DNA of 64,000 nt from Terrirhizobium terrae (GCF_030323265.1 NZ_CP104990.1:62001-126000); one strand, 5' to 3'. Counted from the stretch's first letter, positions 19,548 to 28,586 are shown. The notes: generated from the sequence alone by a model not told the origin. Program-made: numbers and translations.

Positions 19548-19594
19548 GTTACCCTCTTTTATTGTCGTTGGTCTTTATGCGCACCGGGCCGGTT

Positions 19595-20407
19595 CTATCC
19601 GCCCGAATAGTCATGCAGCAGCCGCGCCGTCCGGTCGGTCGTCCAGCCGCGCTGATAGGAAAAGCCTCCGGTCACCTCGATGGCGCCAAGCGCCGTCACT
19701 TCCTCGTCTTCGGCATCGAAGAATTCGACCTCTCCACGGCCCGAACGGATCTCGCCCATGGAGACATTGGTGAAGGGGAGCTCGAAAAGCTGTTCGACAT
19801 CGGCAACGTCGGGCCCGGGGCTTGCGATATAACGATAGAGGAAGGTCGAGCCGCCGTGGCCGGGGAGGCTTTTGACAACCTCGCCGTCCTTGTCGAAGTC
19901 GATCGACATACGCAGGACAGGATGGCCATGGCGGGTTACGGTTCCACCCAGCCGTTGGCTGTTTCCGGCAAAAGCGGGGTTGGTTGCCTGAAAGCGGGTG
20001 CGATCGACGGAGGCGAGCCGTTTGCCCCAGCCGAAGATGGCGCCCATGCCGAGCGACCAGTCGCGATCGACCCAGACGAGGGCGCTATAGCGGCCGATGC
20101 GATCGCCGAACCGACAGTAAAAGCCGAGTACGCATTCATTGTAGGAGGATCGCGCCGGATCACGCCACATCTGCTCGGGATTGGCGGTGCTGACCTTGGC
20201 CATTTCGGCGATCATCACCCAGCCGTCGCCGGTATCGAGCGGTTCCAGGCCCGGCGGCAGGAACCGGGCGACGCGCGCCGGATCGGCGCGGAAATTAACG
20301 TGCAGCGCATCACAGCTGATGTGATGTGGAAGAGGCTCCACCAACGATGAACGACCGGACGCGGTGCGCGGCCACGACTGGCCTGCCCACGGCTTTTCAG
20401 CCTGCAT
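19595..20407 (-). CDS. acetoacetate-decarboxylase-family protein
   Basis: 270 residues. The ADC superfamily pattern is visible: FLPPGLEPLDTGDGWVMIAE, SSYNECVLGFYCRFGDRIGR, GMGAIFGWGKRLASVDRTRF (the Lys region that forms the Schiff base in true decarboxylases) and FLYRYIASPGPDVADVEQLF. Members either decarboxylate beta-keto acids or act as aldolase-dehydratases. In this operon it follows an acyl-CoA ligase by 82 bases, and that gap contains a palindromic operator, so it may have its own promoter. The reaction here is unassigned. Confidence 0.8.
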   Translation of the reverse strand: MQAEKPWAGQSWPRTASGRSSLVEPLPHHISCDALHVNFRADPARVARFLPPGLEPLDTGDGWVMIAEMAKVSTANPEQMWRDPARSSYNECVLGFYCRFGDRIGRYSALVWVDRDWSLGMGAIFGWGKRLASVDRTRFQATNPAFAGNSQRLGGTVTRHGHPVLRMSIDFDKDGEVVKSLPGHGGSTFLYRYIASPGPDVADVEQLFELPFTNVSMGEIRSGRGEVEFFDAEDEEVTALGAIEVTGGFSYQRGWTTDRTARLLHDYSGG

Positions 20408-20429
20408 ATCACCCTCTGAAGTTCTTATT

Positions 20430-20447
20430 TGTTATATTGACATAACA
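20430..20447. promoter_or_regulatory. palindromic operator upstream of the ADC-family gene
   Basis: TGTTATATTGACATAACA is an inverted repeat with one mismatched pair, 22 bases before the ADC-family start. It matches the TGTTATATnGAyATAACA pattern of the sites at 22924-22943 and about 22815-22833, so one regulator probably acts on both internal operon promoters. Confidence 0.6.
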
Positions 20448-20489
20448 TTAACACAGGATGCTTGGCGCGCAACCGCGCCTTGCAGTTTT

Positions 20490-21941
20490 TTAGCTGGCAG
20501 AAGCCGGCAATCCAGCCGCCAGTTCCGCCTTCAGAACCTTGCCCGCACTGTTGCGCGGCAGGTCGTCGACGCGGAAGAATGCCTTCGGCAGCTTGTAGGG
20601 CGCCAGCCTCTCTGCGCACCACAGCTTGAGGTCAGTATCATCGACAGGTTCGGCCGGGACGATGAAGGCAGCAACCTCTTCGCCCAGCCTTTGCGACGCC
20701 CATCCCACCACGGCGGCCTCCGAAATGGAAGGGTGTTCGCGCAGGATCGTCTCGATCTCGCCCGGATAGATATTGACCCCGCCACGGATGATCATGTCCT
20801 TGGCGCGACCGCGCAGGATGACGTGTCCAGCCTCGTCGATTTCAGCCAGATCGCCGGGATAGAACCAGCCGTCGCGGAAGGTTTCCCGGTCGATGTCCTC
20901 GTCGCGGAAATAACCGGTTGCGACACCGGGTCCGCGGTAGCGGAAACGGCCTATCTCGCCTGCCGGGAGAGGCGTGTGATCGTTATCCACGACCTCCACC
21001 TCGACGCCGAAGACCGGGCGCCCGACAGCATTCGGCTGCAGGCGGCGCGTGTCGGGCGTCGCAAGCGAGATGCCGCCGCCTTCGGTCGAGGCATAATATT
21101 CGACGAAATTGACGCATAGCTTCGAGATGGCGAAGCGTTCTTCGCCGTCGAGTGGCGCGCCGCTGGATATCAGCAGCCGCAGCTTGCCGATCGGCGCTAG
21201 GCTGGCCTCTTCCTGGGTGAGCAGTTTTCTGAGCTGCGTCGGGACGAGGAAGGTGCTGGTGGCCGAGACGCGATCGAGTTCGGCGCAGAGGTCGGCCGCA
21301 TCGAATGGCGGCGGGAAGAGGATGACGGTGCCGCCCGAAAATAGCACGGACATGGCGAATGTCCGTCCGCCGCCGAAATAGAGCGGGGTTGCCGAGACAT
21401 AGCGGTCGGTGCTGTTGAGGCCGAGATTGATCCAGTGCGTCCAGAAGCGCCGCAGCATCTGCGTATGGGTAATGCGCGGCCCCTTGGGGCGCCCGGTCGT
21501 GCCGGACGACAGCGACAGGAGCAGGGGGATGTCATCGCCGGGCAGGATTGTAACGGCCGCATCTGCCGGGTCGGGCAGTGCGTCCCAGGCGAGCGTCTGC
21601 AGGTCTCCAACCGGATCGCTGTCCGGTTCAACCAGGATGAACTTCGTTTCGAAATGCGCGGCGACGCGCAGTTTCTCCGCCTCGGTCCAGCGCACGTCCA
21701 TGGGCAGGATGACTGCGCCGATGCGGGCCAGCGCGTAGAGGAAGATGAGGTGCTCGGCGCTGTCCTTGAGGCAGAGGCCGATAATATCCTCCCGGCCCAC
21801 GCCGGCGGCCTGCAGGCGCGCGGCGGCGGTTGCTATCGCTCCCGCCAGTTCGCGATAGGTCAGCCGGCGGTCGCCCTCGATGATCGCGATGTGATCGGGC
21901 CGTGCCTTGGCGTTGATCTCGATTGCTTCTGCGAGGTTCAT
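20490..21941 (-). CDS. class I adenylate-forming acyl/aryl-CoA ligase
   Basis: 483 residues. ANL-superfamily motifs are complete: phosphate loop LSLSSGTTGRPKGPRITHTQ, aromatic/acid motif YYASTEGGG, hinge YPGDLAEIDEAGHVILRGRA then KDMIIRGGVNIYPGEIE, and the A10 lysine in RNSAGKVLKAEL. It should activate a carboxylic acid with ATP and transfer it to CoA in the cytoplasm. Its start overlaps the amidohydrolase-like gene stop (ATGA). In this cluster it would act on the acid released by the hydrolases. Chain or ring specificity cannot be read. Confidence 0.87.
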   Translation of the reverse strand: MNLAEAIEINAKARPDHIAIIEGDRRLTYRELAGAIATAAARLQAAGVGREDIIGLCLKDSAEHLIFLYALARIGAVILPMDVRWTEAEKLRVAAHFETKFILVEPDSDPVGDLQTLAWDALPDPADAAVTILPGDDIPLLLSLSSGTTGRPKGPRITHTQMLRRFWTHWINLGLNSTDRYVSATPLYFGGGRTFAMSVLFSGGTVILFPPPFDAADLCAELDRVSATSTFLVPTQLRKLLTQEEASLAPIGKLRLLISSGAPLDGEERFAISKLCVNFVEYYASTEGGGISLATPDTRRLQPNAVGRPVFGVEVEVVDNDHTPLPAGEIGRFRYRGPGVATGYFRDEDIDRETFRDGWFYPGDLAEIDEAGHVILRGRAKDMIIRGGVNIYPGEIETILREHPSISEAAVVGWASQRLGEEVAAFIVPAEPVDDTDLKLWCAERLAPYKLPKAFFRVDDLPRNSAGKVLKAELAAGLPASAS

Positions 21942-22798
21942 TTCGCGTCGAGCCCGTAGATGCGGATCACGTTGTCGCGCAGGAACTTTTGCTTTGGCCC
22001 GGGACGAAGGTTCAGTTCGTCGATCTGGCGCATCGTCTCGCCGAAATCGAGAACCGGGAAATCGGTGCCGAAGATCACCTTATCCTGGCCGTAGGTGTTA
22101 ATGTAGTGGATGAAGGACTGCGGCCAGTAGTGTGGCGCATGGGCATCCGAGCCGATGAAGACATTCTCGTGCTTCCAGGCCATGGCGATCATTTCCTCCG
22201 TCCACGGAATGCCGACATGGATGCCGATGAGCTTCAGTTCCGGGAAATCGCAGGCGACCGAATCGAGCGTGATCGGGCGGCCGGTGCTGCGGCGGGGAAA
22301 GCTCTTGTCGTAGACGAGCGACTGGCCGACCTGCAGCTGGATCGGCACGTCGAGTTCGACGCATTTGGCATAGAATGGATAGTAGCGGGCATGGTCGGGC
22401 GCGAGTTCGAACCAGTGCGGATAGGTATGCGCGCCGATGAAGCCGTATTCGCGCACCAGCATTTCCAGCTCGCGCACGCCGCGCATGCCTTCGGTCGGAT
22501 CGACGCCGGCAAGGCCGAGAAAACGGTCGGGATATTTCTGTACCGCGTCGACCACCAGCTTGTAGGGGACGTGATAGCAGGCGCGGTGATCGGCGGGGCC
22601 GACCTTTGCGGCGATCAGCATGGAGCGCTCGATACCGGCCTCATCCATGCGCCGGATCATGTCTTCCAGAGAGACGCCTTCGAACGTGCCGCGGTCAACC
22701 TTGACCTTGCCCGTATAGAAATCATTGCGGTCCGGCCGGCCGGCAAGGGCCTCCTCGGTCCATATGTTGACGACTGCGTCGATCGCGCCCGTTCCCAT
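21938..22798 (-). CDS. amidohydrolase-2-like TIM-barrel protein lacking the N-terminal HxH
   Basis: 286 residues from the ATG at 22798; an alternative in-frame ATG at 22846 would run through an operator. Metal-dependent hydrolase/decarboxylase features include GVDPTEGMRGVRELEMLVRE, IGAHTYPHWFELAPDHARYY, LIGIHVGIPWTEEMIAMA and the Asp strand VIFGTDFPVLDFGETM. The usual first metal motif His-x-His near the N-terminus is replaced by AIDAVVNIWT. It is therefore either a divergent decarboxylase/lactonase of the family or one with altered metal binding. It is the promoter-proximal gene of the operon. Confidence 0.78.
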   Translation of the reverse strand: MGTGAIDAVVNIWTEEALAGRPDRNDFYTGKVKVDRGTFEGVSLEDMIRRMDEAGIERSMLIAAKVGPADHRACYHVPYKLVVDAVQKYPDRFLGLAGVDPTEGMRGVRELEMLVREYGFIGAHTYPHWFELAPDHARYYPFYAKCVELDVPIQLQVGQSLVYDKSFPRRSTGRPITLDSVACDFPELKLIGIHVGIPWTEEMIAMAWKHENVFIGSDAHAPHYWPQSFIHYINTYGQDKVIFGTDFPVLDFGETMRQIDELNLRPGPKQKFLRDNVIRIYGLDAK

Positions 22799-22814
22799 GT
22801 CGAAGTTCCCATTT

Positions 22815-22833
22815 TTGTTTATTGATATAACAA
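22815..22833. promoter_or_regulatory. imperfect operator next to the amidohydrolase-like start
   Basis: TTGTTTATTGATATAACAA has arms TTGTT/AACAA and the same GATATAACA half as the site at 22924-22943. It lies about 17 bases upstream of the chosen start codon, where binding would block transcription or initiation. Confidence 0.5.
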
Positions 22834-22923
22834 TATGCACACGCATGGCGGCAGCACAAGCGTATTAGTTCGGCTATTTGGAGCCTAATTCGCCCATAGA
22901 AATGCGATATCAGTCTGTCCAAT

Positions 22924-22943
22924 ATGTTATATCGATATAACAT
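22924..22943. promoter_or_regulatory. perfect 20-bp palindromic operator of the 16.3-22.8 kb operon
   Basis: ATGTTATATCGATATAACAT is a perfect palindrome in the 370-base divergent region between the amidohydrolase-like gene and the receiver gene, about 125 bases upstream of the former. With two related sites it defines a repeated motif. The remainder of the divergent region, to 23168, shows no gene. Confidence 0.7.
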
Positions 22944-23168
22944 TTAATTCCGGGATTTCCTGGATGGTAGTTGTCACTCTCCTCAAATCGCCATCTTTGT
23001 CGATCATCTCGTGCTGACTATCGGCGCGGTCCATATGGGTGTTCGCTAATGTGTTTGATGTGTCACACTGATCCCTTGGCTGTCGTCTGTCGATCGGTTA
23101 AGTCGGGAACGAAATACAGTGTCAGCTATTTCTGAGAGCAGGCCACAGGGGCGAGAGGCAAGATCGGC

Positions 23169-23585
23169 ATGATCCCGGCATATTTGGGCGGCAGGCCCGG
23201 CGTGGACGACGCGCCCATCCGTGTGCTTCTCGCGGAAGACGAATTCCTGCTGAGGATGGATGCCGCCGATAACTTGCGCAGGATCGGCTGGGAAGTGATC
23301 GAGGTCTCCTCCGCGGACGAGGCGATGGACCTGCTGCGCTACGGCGTCAAATTCGATCTGCTGCTGACGGATATCGACATGCCCGGCCAGGCAAACGGCC
23401 TCGATCTCGCACGTCATGTCCGTATCCATCATCGCGACATGAAGATCGCCATCATGACCGCCGATGTCCGTCAGGATCCAGACCAGCGTTTCTGCGACCT
23501 TTTCCTCAAAAAGCCGGTCTGGAACGTCGCGGACGTGCTCCGCACCTTGATGAAGGGAGAGCCGCATGCAGACGGAGACCGCTGA
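23169..23585 (+). CDS. stand-alone response-regulator receiver protein
   Basis: 138 residues, a single CheY-like receiver domain with no output domain. The acidic pair is LLAEDEF, the phospho-acceptor is the Asp in LLLTDIDMPG (about residue 68), the Thr is in IAIMTADV and the Lys in FLKKPVW, so it should be phosphorylatable. Rhizobia carry many such single-domain receivers. The next gene overlaps its 3' end by 20 bases in another frame, so the two are co-translated. No histidine kinase is adjacent. Confidence 0.88.
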   Translation: MIPAYLGGRPGVDDAPIRVLLAEDEFLLRMDAADNLRRIGWEVIEVSSADEAMDLLRYGVKFDLLLTDIDMPGQANGLDLARHVRIHHRDMKIAIMTADVRQDPDQRFCDLFLKKPVWNVADVLRTLMKGEPHADGDR

Positions 23586-23949
23586 AACCGTTCTCGTGGT
23601 CAGCAGCGACGCGCTGCAGCGCTCGGCGGTGGCGAAATATCTGCGCGAATGCGGATACCGTGTGATCGAGGCAACGGGTCTCGAAGATGCCAAGCTCAGT
23701 GTCGAGCATCATCCAGTCGATGTCATCGTTTCGGACGTCGCCATGCGTGATGGCAGCGGGTTCGATCTGTCGACCTATGTCAAGCAGCAGGGCGGCGAGG
23801 CGCAGGTGGTGTTGACCCAATCCCTGACCAAGACCGCGGAGGTGGCCGGCGACCTCTGTGAGCAGGGGCCGCTGGAGCAGCCCTATCATCCGCAGCAATT
23901 GCTCGACGAGATCAGGCGGCTGCGAGCGATGCGTCACCAGCGCCGGTAG
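23566..23949 (+). CDS. second receiver-domain protein, degenerate active site
   Basis: 127 residues, a CheY-like receiver of the same layout as the preceding gene: VLVVSSDALQRSAVAKYL, phospho-acceptor Asp in VIVSDVAMRDGSG (about residue 57) and Thr in VVLTQSL. Two usual residues are altered. The acidic pair is SSD rather than DD/ED, and the conserved Lys before the cis-Pro is replaced (PLEQPYHP). It may bind the partner receiver or kinase without normal switching. Translated from inside the upstream gene. Confidence 0.82.
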   Translation: MQTETAETVLVVSSDALQRSAVAKYLRECGYRVIEATGLEDAKLSVEHHPVDVIVSDVAMRDGSGFDLSTYVKQQGGEAQVVLTQSLTKTAEVAGDLCEQGPLEQPYHPQQLLDEIRRLRAMRHQRR

Positions 23950-24025
23950 CCGATCTACCGCGCCCGATACCCGAGCCACGCGGAAAGTCAGAGATTGGCG
24001 ACCATCGGCGCGGACCGCGCGAAAT

Positions 24026-24112
24026 TCTGAAAAATTTCAGATGTAACGCAACGGTAAACTTTCAGAATATTAGGTTTGCCTTGGATGGTTCTGTTGCGTC
24101 AGACGCAACAGA
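24026..24112. promoter_or_regulatory. two palindromes in the leader of the MFS gene
   Basis: TCTGAAA-AA-TTTCAGA at 24026-24041 and an 11-bp-arm palindrome TCTGTTGCGTC-A-GACGCAACAGA spanning 24090-24112. The second ends directly at the GAGGG ribosome site of the MFS gene (ATG 24123). They could be operators, or the second could act as an RNA hairpin limiting ribosome access. Confidence 0.4.
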
Positions 24113-24122
24113 GGGTGATTGC

Positions 24123-25465
24123 ATGTCGCGCTACCACAGTCCGCCATCAGTCGGATCGATTGTGACGCATCATCGGAGCCTGAGGACACTCTGCCTCGTG
24201 GCAGCGGGCGGAGCCCTTGAGTTCTACGACTTCGTAATATTCATTTTCGTGGCCGACTTCATTGCAGTCCTGTTCTTTCCGCCGGATCTGCCTGCCTGGC
24301 TGGTCTTGATGCAGACATTCGGGATATTCGCGACGGGCTATCTTTTCCGTCCGCTCGGTGGGGTCGTCTTCGCACATTTCGGCGATATTTTCGGCCGCAG
24401 GAATGTCTTTCTTTTTCCATCCTTCTGATGGCGGGTTCGACACTCATCATGGCCTTTCTGCCGGACTATTCCGAGATCGGGATCGCAGCGCCGCTCATCC
24501 TGATGCTGCTTCGCATTCTTCAGGGGATTGCCATCGGCGGCGAAGTGCCGGGCGCCTGGATTTTTGCGTCCGAGCATGTGCCGCCGGAGCGCGTCGGCCT
24601 TGCCTGCGGGATCGTCGGCGCGGGCCTGGCATTCGGCGTATTCCTCGGGTCCGTCGTGACGGAAGCCATCTCCACCACGCTCTCGCCCGAGGACATGCTC
24701 ACGTTCGGCTGGCGGCTGCCCTTTCTACTCGGAGGCCTGTTGGGCATCATAGCCGTCTATCTGCGGCGAATGCTGCAGGAAACTCCGGTCTTCATGACGT
24801 TGCAGGCACGGGGTTTGCTTATTCCCGAGCCGCCGTTGCGCACCGTGCTGAAGCATTACCGGGCAGGCGTGATCGTCTCCGCCCTGTCTACCTGGGTGCT
24901 TGCGGCCTGCGTGTTGACGCTGTCGCTTCTCATGCCGACCATCCTGCAGAAACTACATCACATCGGCCGCCTGGAGACATTGACGATAACCAGCATCAGT
25001 GCTGCTTTCAGAATGCTGGCGGTCATTCTCGCCGGCATTGCCATCGATTATATCGGCGCTTCCCGTTTCTTCGTTGTCGGAGGCGGGCTTCTGGCCGCCG
25101 GCGCTTTCGCGCTTGCGACGCTTGAGAGCACGGGAATGAACTACCTCTATATCGTGAGCGCGGTCATCGGTTTGTCCGGAGCCGTCGCCACCGCGGTCCC
25201 GGTCGTCATGATACGGGCGTTCCCGGCTCAGGTCAGGTTCACGGGCGTCTCGTTCTCCTACAATATTTCCTACGCCGTGTTCGGCGGGCTTACGCCCGTG
25301 TGCATGGCGTTGTTGTCGCGGGACAATGCGCTCGCGCATGTCTATTTTCTTCTCTGCATCAGTGCCGGTGCCGTCATGATCGGGATCTACCTGTGGATCA
25401 CGCCGGCGGTCATGAAATATCGGCGCGGCAACGAAGACCGCATGGACAGTCACTTCGAGCAATGA
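24123..25465 (+). CDS. MFS transporter, metabolite:H+ symporter (ProP/KgtP-like) (frame broken at 24412-24416)
   Basis: 447 residues after adding one T. The first frame has LVAAGGALEFYDFVIFIFVA (the E-F-YD signature of the metabolite:proton symporter family), FGIFATGYLFRPLGGVVFAH and GDIFGRRNVFLF, the conserved loop 2-3. The second frame continues MAGSTLIMAFLPDYSEIGIA and RILQGIAIGGEVPGAW. The junction is a T5 run; T6 gives NVFLFSILLMAGS. About twelve hydrophobic segments are visible in total. Members import dicarboxylates, alpha-ketoglutarate, proline or shikimate. The start at 24123 follows GAGGG. Confidence 0.83.
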
Positions 25466-25576
25466 TGCAGACTTGAGTCCTGATCCGGCCGTACCGGCCG
25501 GTATCTCCGTCGTTTGCCGATTGCTGAAATTCGTCTCCGCGCTTAAAGCTGGAGGACCGACAGACGGGGAGACCGC

Positions 25577-26398
25577 ATGACCGAAGGCCGATACTTTTCT
25601 TCCGTGGGCGGCCTGCCGCCCCAGACGCAGCTTCTATCCAGCAAGGCCGTGTTCAAGACGGCCTATGCCGTGATCCCGAAGACGGTGATGAGCGACATCG
25701 TCACCAGCGTGCTGCCGCACTGGGAAAAGTCGCGTGCCTGGATCATATCTCGGCCGCTCAGCGGTTTTGCAGAAACTTTTGCCCAGTATATCATGGAGGT
25801 TCTGCCGGGCGGCGGCAGCAACCGTCCGGAGCCGGACGCCCGCGCCGAGGCCGCGATCTTCGTCGTCGCGGGCGGCTGCACGATCACGCTCGATGGCCAG
25901 GTTCATAAGCTTCGCGAAGGCTCATTCGCCTTTCTTCCGGCGGGCTCGAAGTGGAGCCTCACCAACGCGACGCAGGAAGCCTGCCGCTTTCACTGGGTGC
26001 GCAAGGCATTCAAGATCGTCGAAGGACTGGACCCGCCGCCGGCGATCTTCACCCATGAGGACGAATGCGAACTCGCCCCTATGCCGGATACCGACGGCCG
26101 CTGGGCGACGACCCGCTTCATCGACCCGTCCGATGTGCGCTATGACATGCATCTCAACATCGTCACCTTCGAGCCCGGCGCGGTGATCCCGTTCATGGAA
26201 ACCCACATCATGGAACATGGGCTCTATGTGCTGGAGGGCAGGGCGGTCTATCGGCTCAACGAAGACTGGGTTGAGGTCGAGGCAGGGGATTATATGTGGC
26301 TGCGCTCCTTCTGCCCGCAGGCATGTTATGCCGGCGGGCCGGGCCGTTTCCGCTATCTCCTCTACAAGGACGTCAATCGCCACGCCGACCTCTGGTAG
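25577..26398 (+). CDS. allE: (S)-ureidoglycine aminohydrolase (bicupin, AllE/UGlyAH)
   Basis: 273 residues, two cupin domains. The N-terminal cupin includes AAIFVVAGGCTITLDGQVHK and FAFLPAGSKWSLTN. The C-terminal, metal-binding cupin includes YDMHLNIVTFEPGAVIPFME, THIMEHGLYVLEGRAVYRLN and YMWLRSFCPQACYAGGPGRF, matching the family's Mn-binding E/H/E/H pattern. The enzyme releases ammonia from ureidoglycine to give ureidoglycolate in purine (allantoin) degradation, which complements the rut genes at the left edge as nitrogen salvage. Other allantoin genes are not adjacent. It follows the MFS gene, which might import a ureide; that link is inference. Confidence 0.87.
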   Translation: MTEGRYFSSVGGLPPQTQLLSSKAVFKTAYAVIPKTVMSDIVTSVLPHWEKSRAWIISRPLSGFAETFAQYIMEVLPGGGSNRPEPDARAEAAIFVVAGGCTITLDGQVHKLREGSFAFLPAGSKWSLTNATQEACRFHWVRKAFKIVEGLDPPPAIFTHEDECELAPMPDTDGRWATTRFIDPSDVRYDMHLNIVTFEPGAVIPFMETHIMEHGLYVLEGRAVYRLNEDWVEVEAGDYMWLRSFCPQACYAGGPGRFRYLLYKDVNRHADLW

Positions 26399-26553
26399 CT
26401 TCGAACGGTGCAGCCGACGGACATCGATCGCGAGCTGGTGACCCGCCATGGCTTTCCGCGCGATAGGGTGGATTAAGTATTGATGGCTGTCACCGCCATG
26501 ACATTCGTCACTCGCTGCAATTTGTATGGCTTTGATTTTGGAGGAGAAAGATC

Positions 26554-27758
26554 ATGGCTGAAGCATTCATCTGTGACTATATCCGAACGCCGATCGGTCG
26601 GTACGGCGGCGCATTAGCCTCGATCCGGACTGACGACCTTGGCGCCATCCCCTCAAGGCATTAGTGTCCCGCCATCCGGGCCTGGATCCTCAGGCAATCG
26701 ACGAGGTCGTCTTCGGTTGCGCCAATCAGGCTGGCGAGGACAATCGGAATGTCGCCCGTATGTCGCTTCTTCTGGCGGGGTTGCCCACTACCGTCCCCGG
26801 CACGACGATCAATCGGCTCTGCGGGTCCGGCATGGATGCGGTCATCACGGCCGCGCGTGCAATTCGTGCCGGCGAGGCGGAGCTCGTCATCGCCGGTGGT
26901 GTCGAAAGCATGTCACGCGCACCGTTCGTGATGCCAAAGGCGGAGACGGCTTTTTCGCGTGCCGCGGAAATTCACGATACGACGATCGGATGGCGGTTCG
27001 TCAATCCGGCGCTGAAGGCCCTCTATGGCGTGGATTCCATGCCGGAAACCGGAGAAAACGTCGCCGAGGAATATTCTGTAAGCCGTGAGGATCAGGATCG
27101 TTTCGCGCTCGCTTCCCAGGCCAAGGCGGCCGCCGCCCAGGCAAACGGCCGGCTGGACATGGAGATCACGCCAGTCTCGGTGCCGCAACGCAAGGGAGCG
27201 CCCATTGTCGTTGCAAAGGACGAACATCCCCGCACCACCTCGCTCGAAGCGTTGACGAGCCTCCCCACACCCTTTCGCAAGCCTGGTGGAACAGTTACGG
27301 CAGGCAATTCCTCCGGCGTAAACGATGGTGCCGCAGCACTCGTCATCGCATCAGAGAAAGCCGTGAAGGCGTTCGACTTGAAGCCGATGGCGCGTATCCT
27401 CGGCGGCGCTTCTGCCGGCGTTCCTCCACGCGTCATGGGCATAGGCCCTGCGCCGGCGTCCGAGAAGCTGCTTTCCCGGCTCGGGCTGAGAATTGACCAG
27501 TTCGACATAGTCGAACTCAACGAGGCATTTGCCAGCCAGGCGCTGGCCGTGATGCGCATGCTTCACCTCTCGGATGATGATCCACGTGTGAACCGTAATG
27601 GCGGGGCGATCGCGCTAGGGCATCCGTTGGGAATGTCAGGTGCGCGTATCACGGGGACTGCTGCGCTGGAAATGCAGGCAAGCAATGGCCGTTATGCCCT
27701 GTCCACCATGTGCATCGGAGTAGGACAGGGCATTGCGATTGCTATGGAACGCACGTGA
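26554..27758 (+). CDS. pcaF: beta-ketoadipyl-CoA thiolase, PcaF type (frame broken at 26649-26652)
   Basis: 401 residues after restoring one C. It starts MAEAFICDYIRTPIGRYGGA in one frame. After a C4 run (C5 expected) the sense continues LKALVSRHPGLDPQAIDEVV. Thiolase motifs are intact: nucleophile Cys in TINRLCGSGMDAV, GGVESMSRAPFV, NEAFASQALAV, GGAIALGHPLGMSGAR and the second Cys in LSTMCIGVGQG. It cleaves beta-ketoadipyl-CoA to succinyl-CoA and acetyl-CoA, the last step of protocatechuate catabolism, linking it functionally to QuiC at 10-12 kb. GGAGGAG precedes the ATG. No other pca gene is next to it. Confidence 0.85.
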
Positions 27759-27830
27759 GTAGCTCGCCTGACACGCCATCATCCTGGATGAGACATGCGG
27801 CATTCTTCCATGCAAGGCATCGTCGCTGTG

Positions 27831-28586
27831 TCAGACCTGAGCCTGGCCGCCGTCGGCGAAGAGTTCTGAGCCGTTGACAAAACTTGCATCATCGGTCGCA
27901 AGGAACAGCGTCGCCTTGGCGATTTCTTCAGGCTCGCCGACGCGGCCGAGCGGAATGCGTGAGGCGAGATAGTCGAGGAGGTTCTGCCGTTGGTCCTTGT
28001 CGTCCCCGGCAAGGTCGACGAGGCCCGGTGTGCGCGTCGCGCCAGGCGATACCACGTTGACACGGATTCCGGTGCCCTTCAGATCGAGCGCCCAGGAGCG
28101 AGCGAGATTGCGGACTGCCGCTTTGGATGCGGAGTAGACGGAAAAAGCCGGTGTGCCTTCCGTCCCCGCCGTAGAGCCGGTCAGAACGATCGATGAGCCC
28201 GGGCCCATCAGTGGAAGCGATTTTTGAACGGTGAAGATGACAGCCTTCACATTGCGGCCGAACGTGTCGTCAATCTGCTCCTCGGTGATCTGACCGAGTG
28301 AAAGCATGGAACCGCCACCAGCGTTGACGACAAGGGTGTCCACACGTCCTTGCTCCGATTTTACCCGGGCGAAAAGCATGTCCAGATCGTCGTTCTTCGC
28401 CGAGTCAGCCTGTATGCCGACAGCACCATGGCCAATCTCCGCAACTGCTTGGCTCAAAGCGCTTTCGCGGCGGCCTGTGATGTAGACGCGCGCGCCTTCC
28501 GCCGCGAAGAGTTTGGCAGTGGCAAGGCCAATGCCGCTGGTTGCACCGGTTACGACAGCTATCTTATTCGCAAGTCTGTTGCTCAT
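27831..28586 (-). CDS. short-chain dehydrogenase/reductase (classical SDR)
   Basis: 251 residues. NAD(P)-binding [19 protein letters not shown] (residues about 13-31), NAG motif VNAGGGS, catalytic Ser in VLTGSTAG, and the Tyr-Lys pair in [20 protein letters not shown], then [13 protein letters not shown] and the C-terminal [12 protein letters not shown]. An Arg after the beta-2 strand (ITGRRES) suggests NADP preference. It is the same subtype as the SDR at 56609-57357. It is convergent with the thiolase gene. The substrate is unknown. Confidence 0.88.
   Translation of the reverse strand: MSNRLANKIAVVTGATSGIGLATAKLFAAEGARVYITGRRESALSQAVAEIGHGAVGIQADSAKNDDLDMLFARVKSEQGRVDTLVVNAGGGSMLSLGQITEEQIDDTFGRNVKAVIFTVQKSLPLMGPGSSIVLTGSTAGTEGTPAFSVYSASKAAVRNLARSWALDLKGTGIRVNVVSPGATRTPGLVDLAGDDKDQRQNLLDYLASRIPLGRVGEPEEIAKATLFLATDDASFVNGSELFADGGQAQV

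Noticed and set aside
22811..22846. ATG at 22846 as the start of the amidohydrolase-like gene
   Set aside because: The extra 16 codons run through the operator sequence, are AT-rich and are not protein-like; the ATG at 22798 is preferred.
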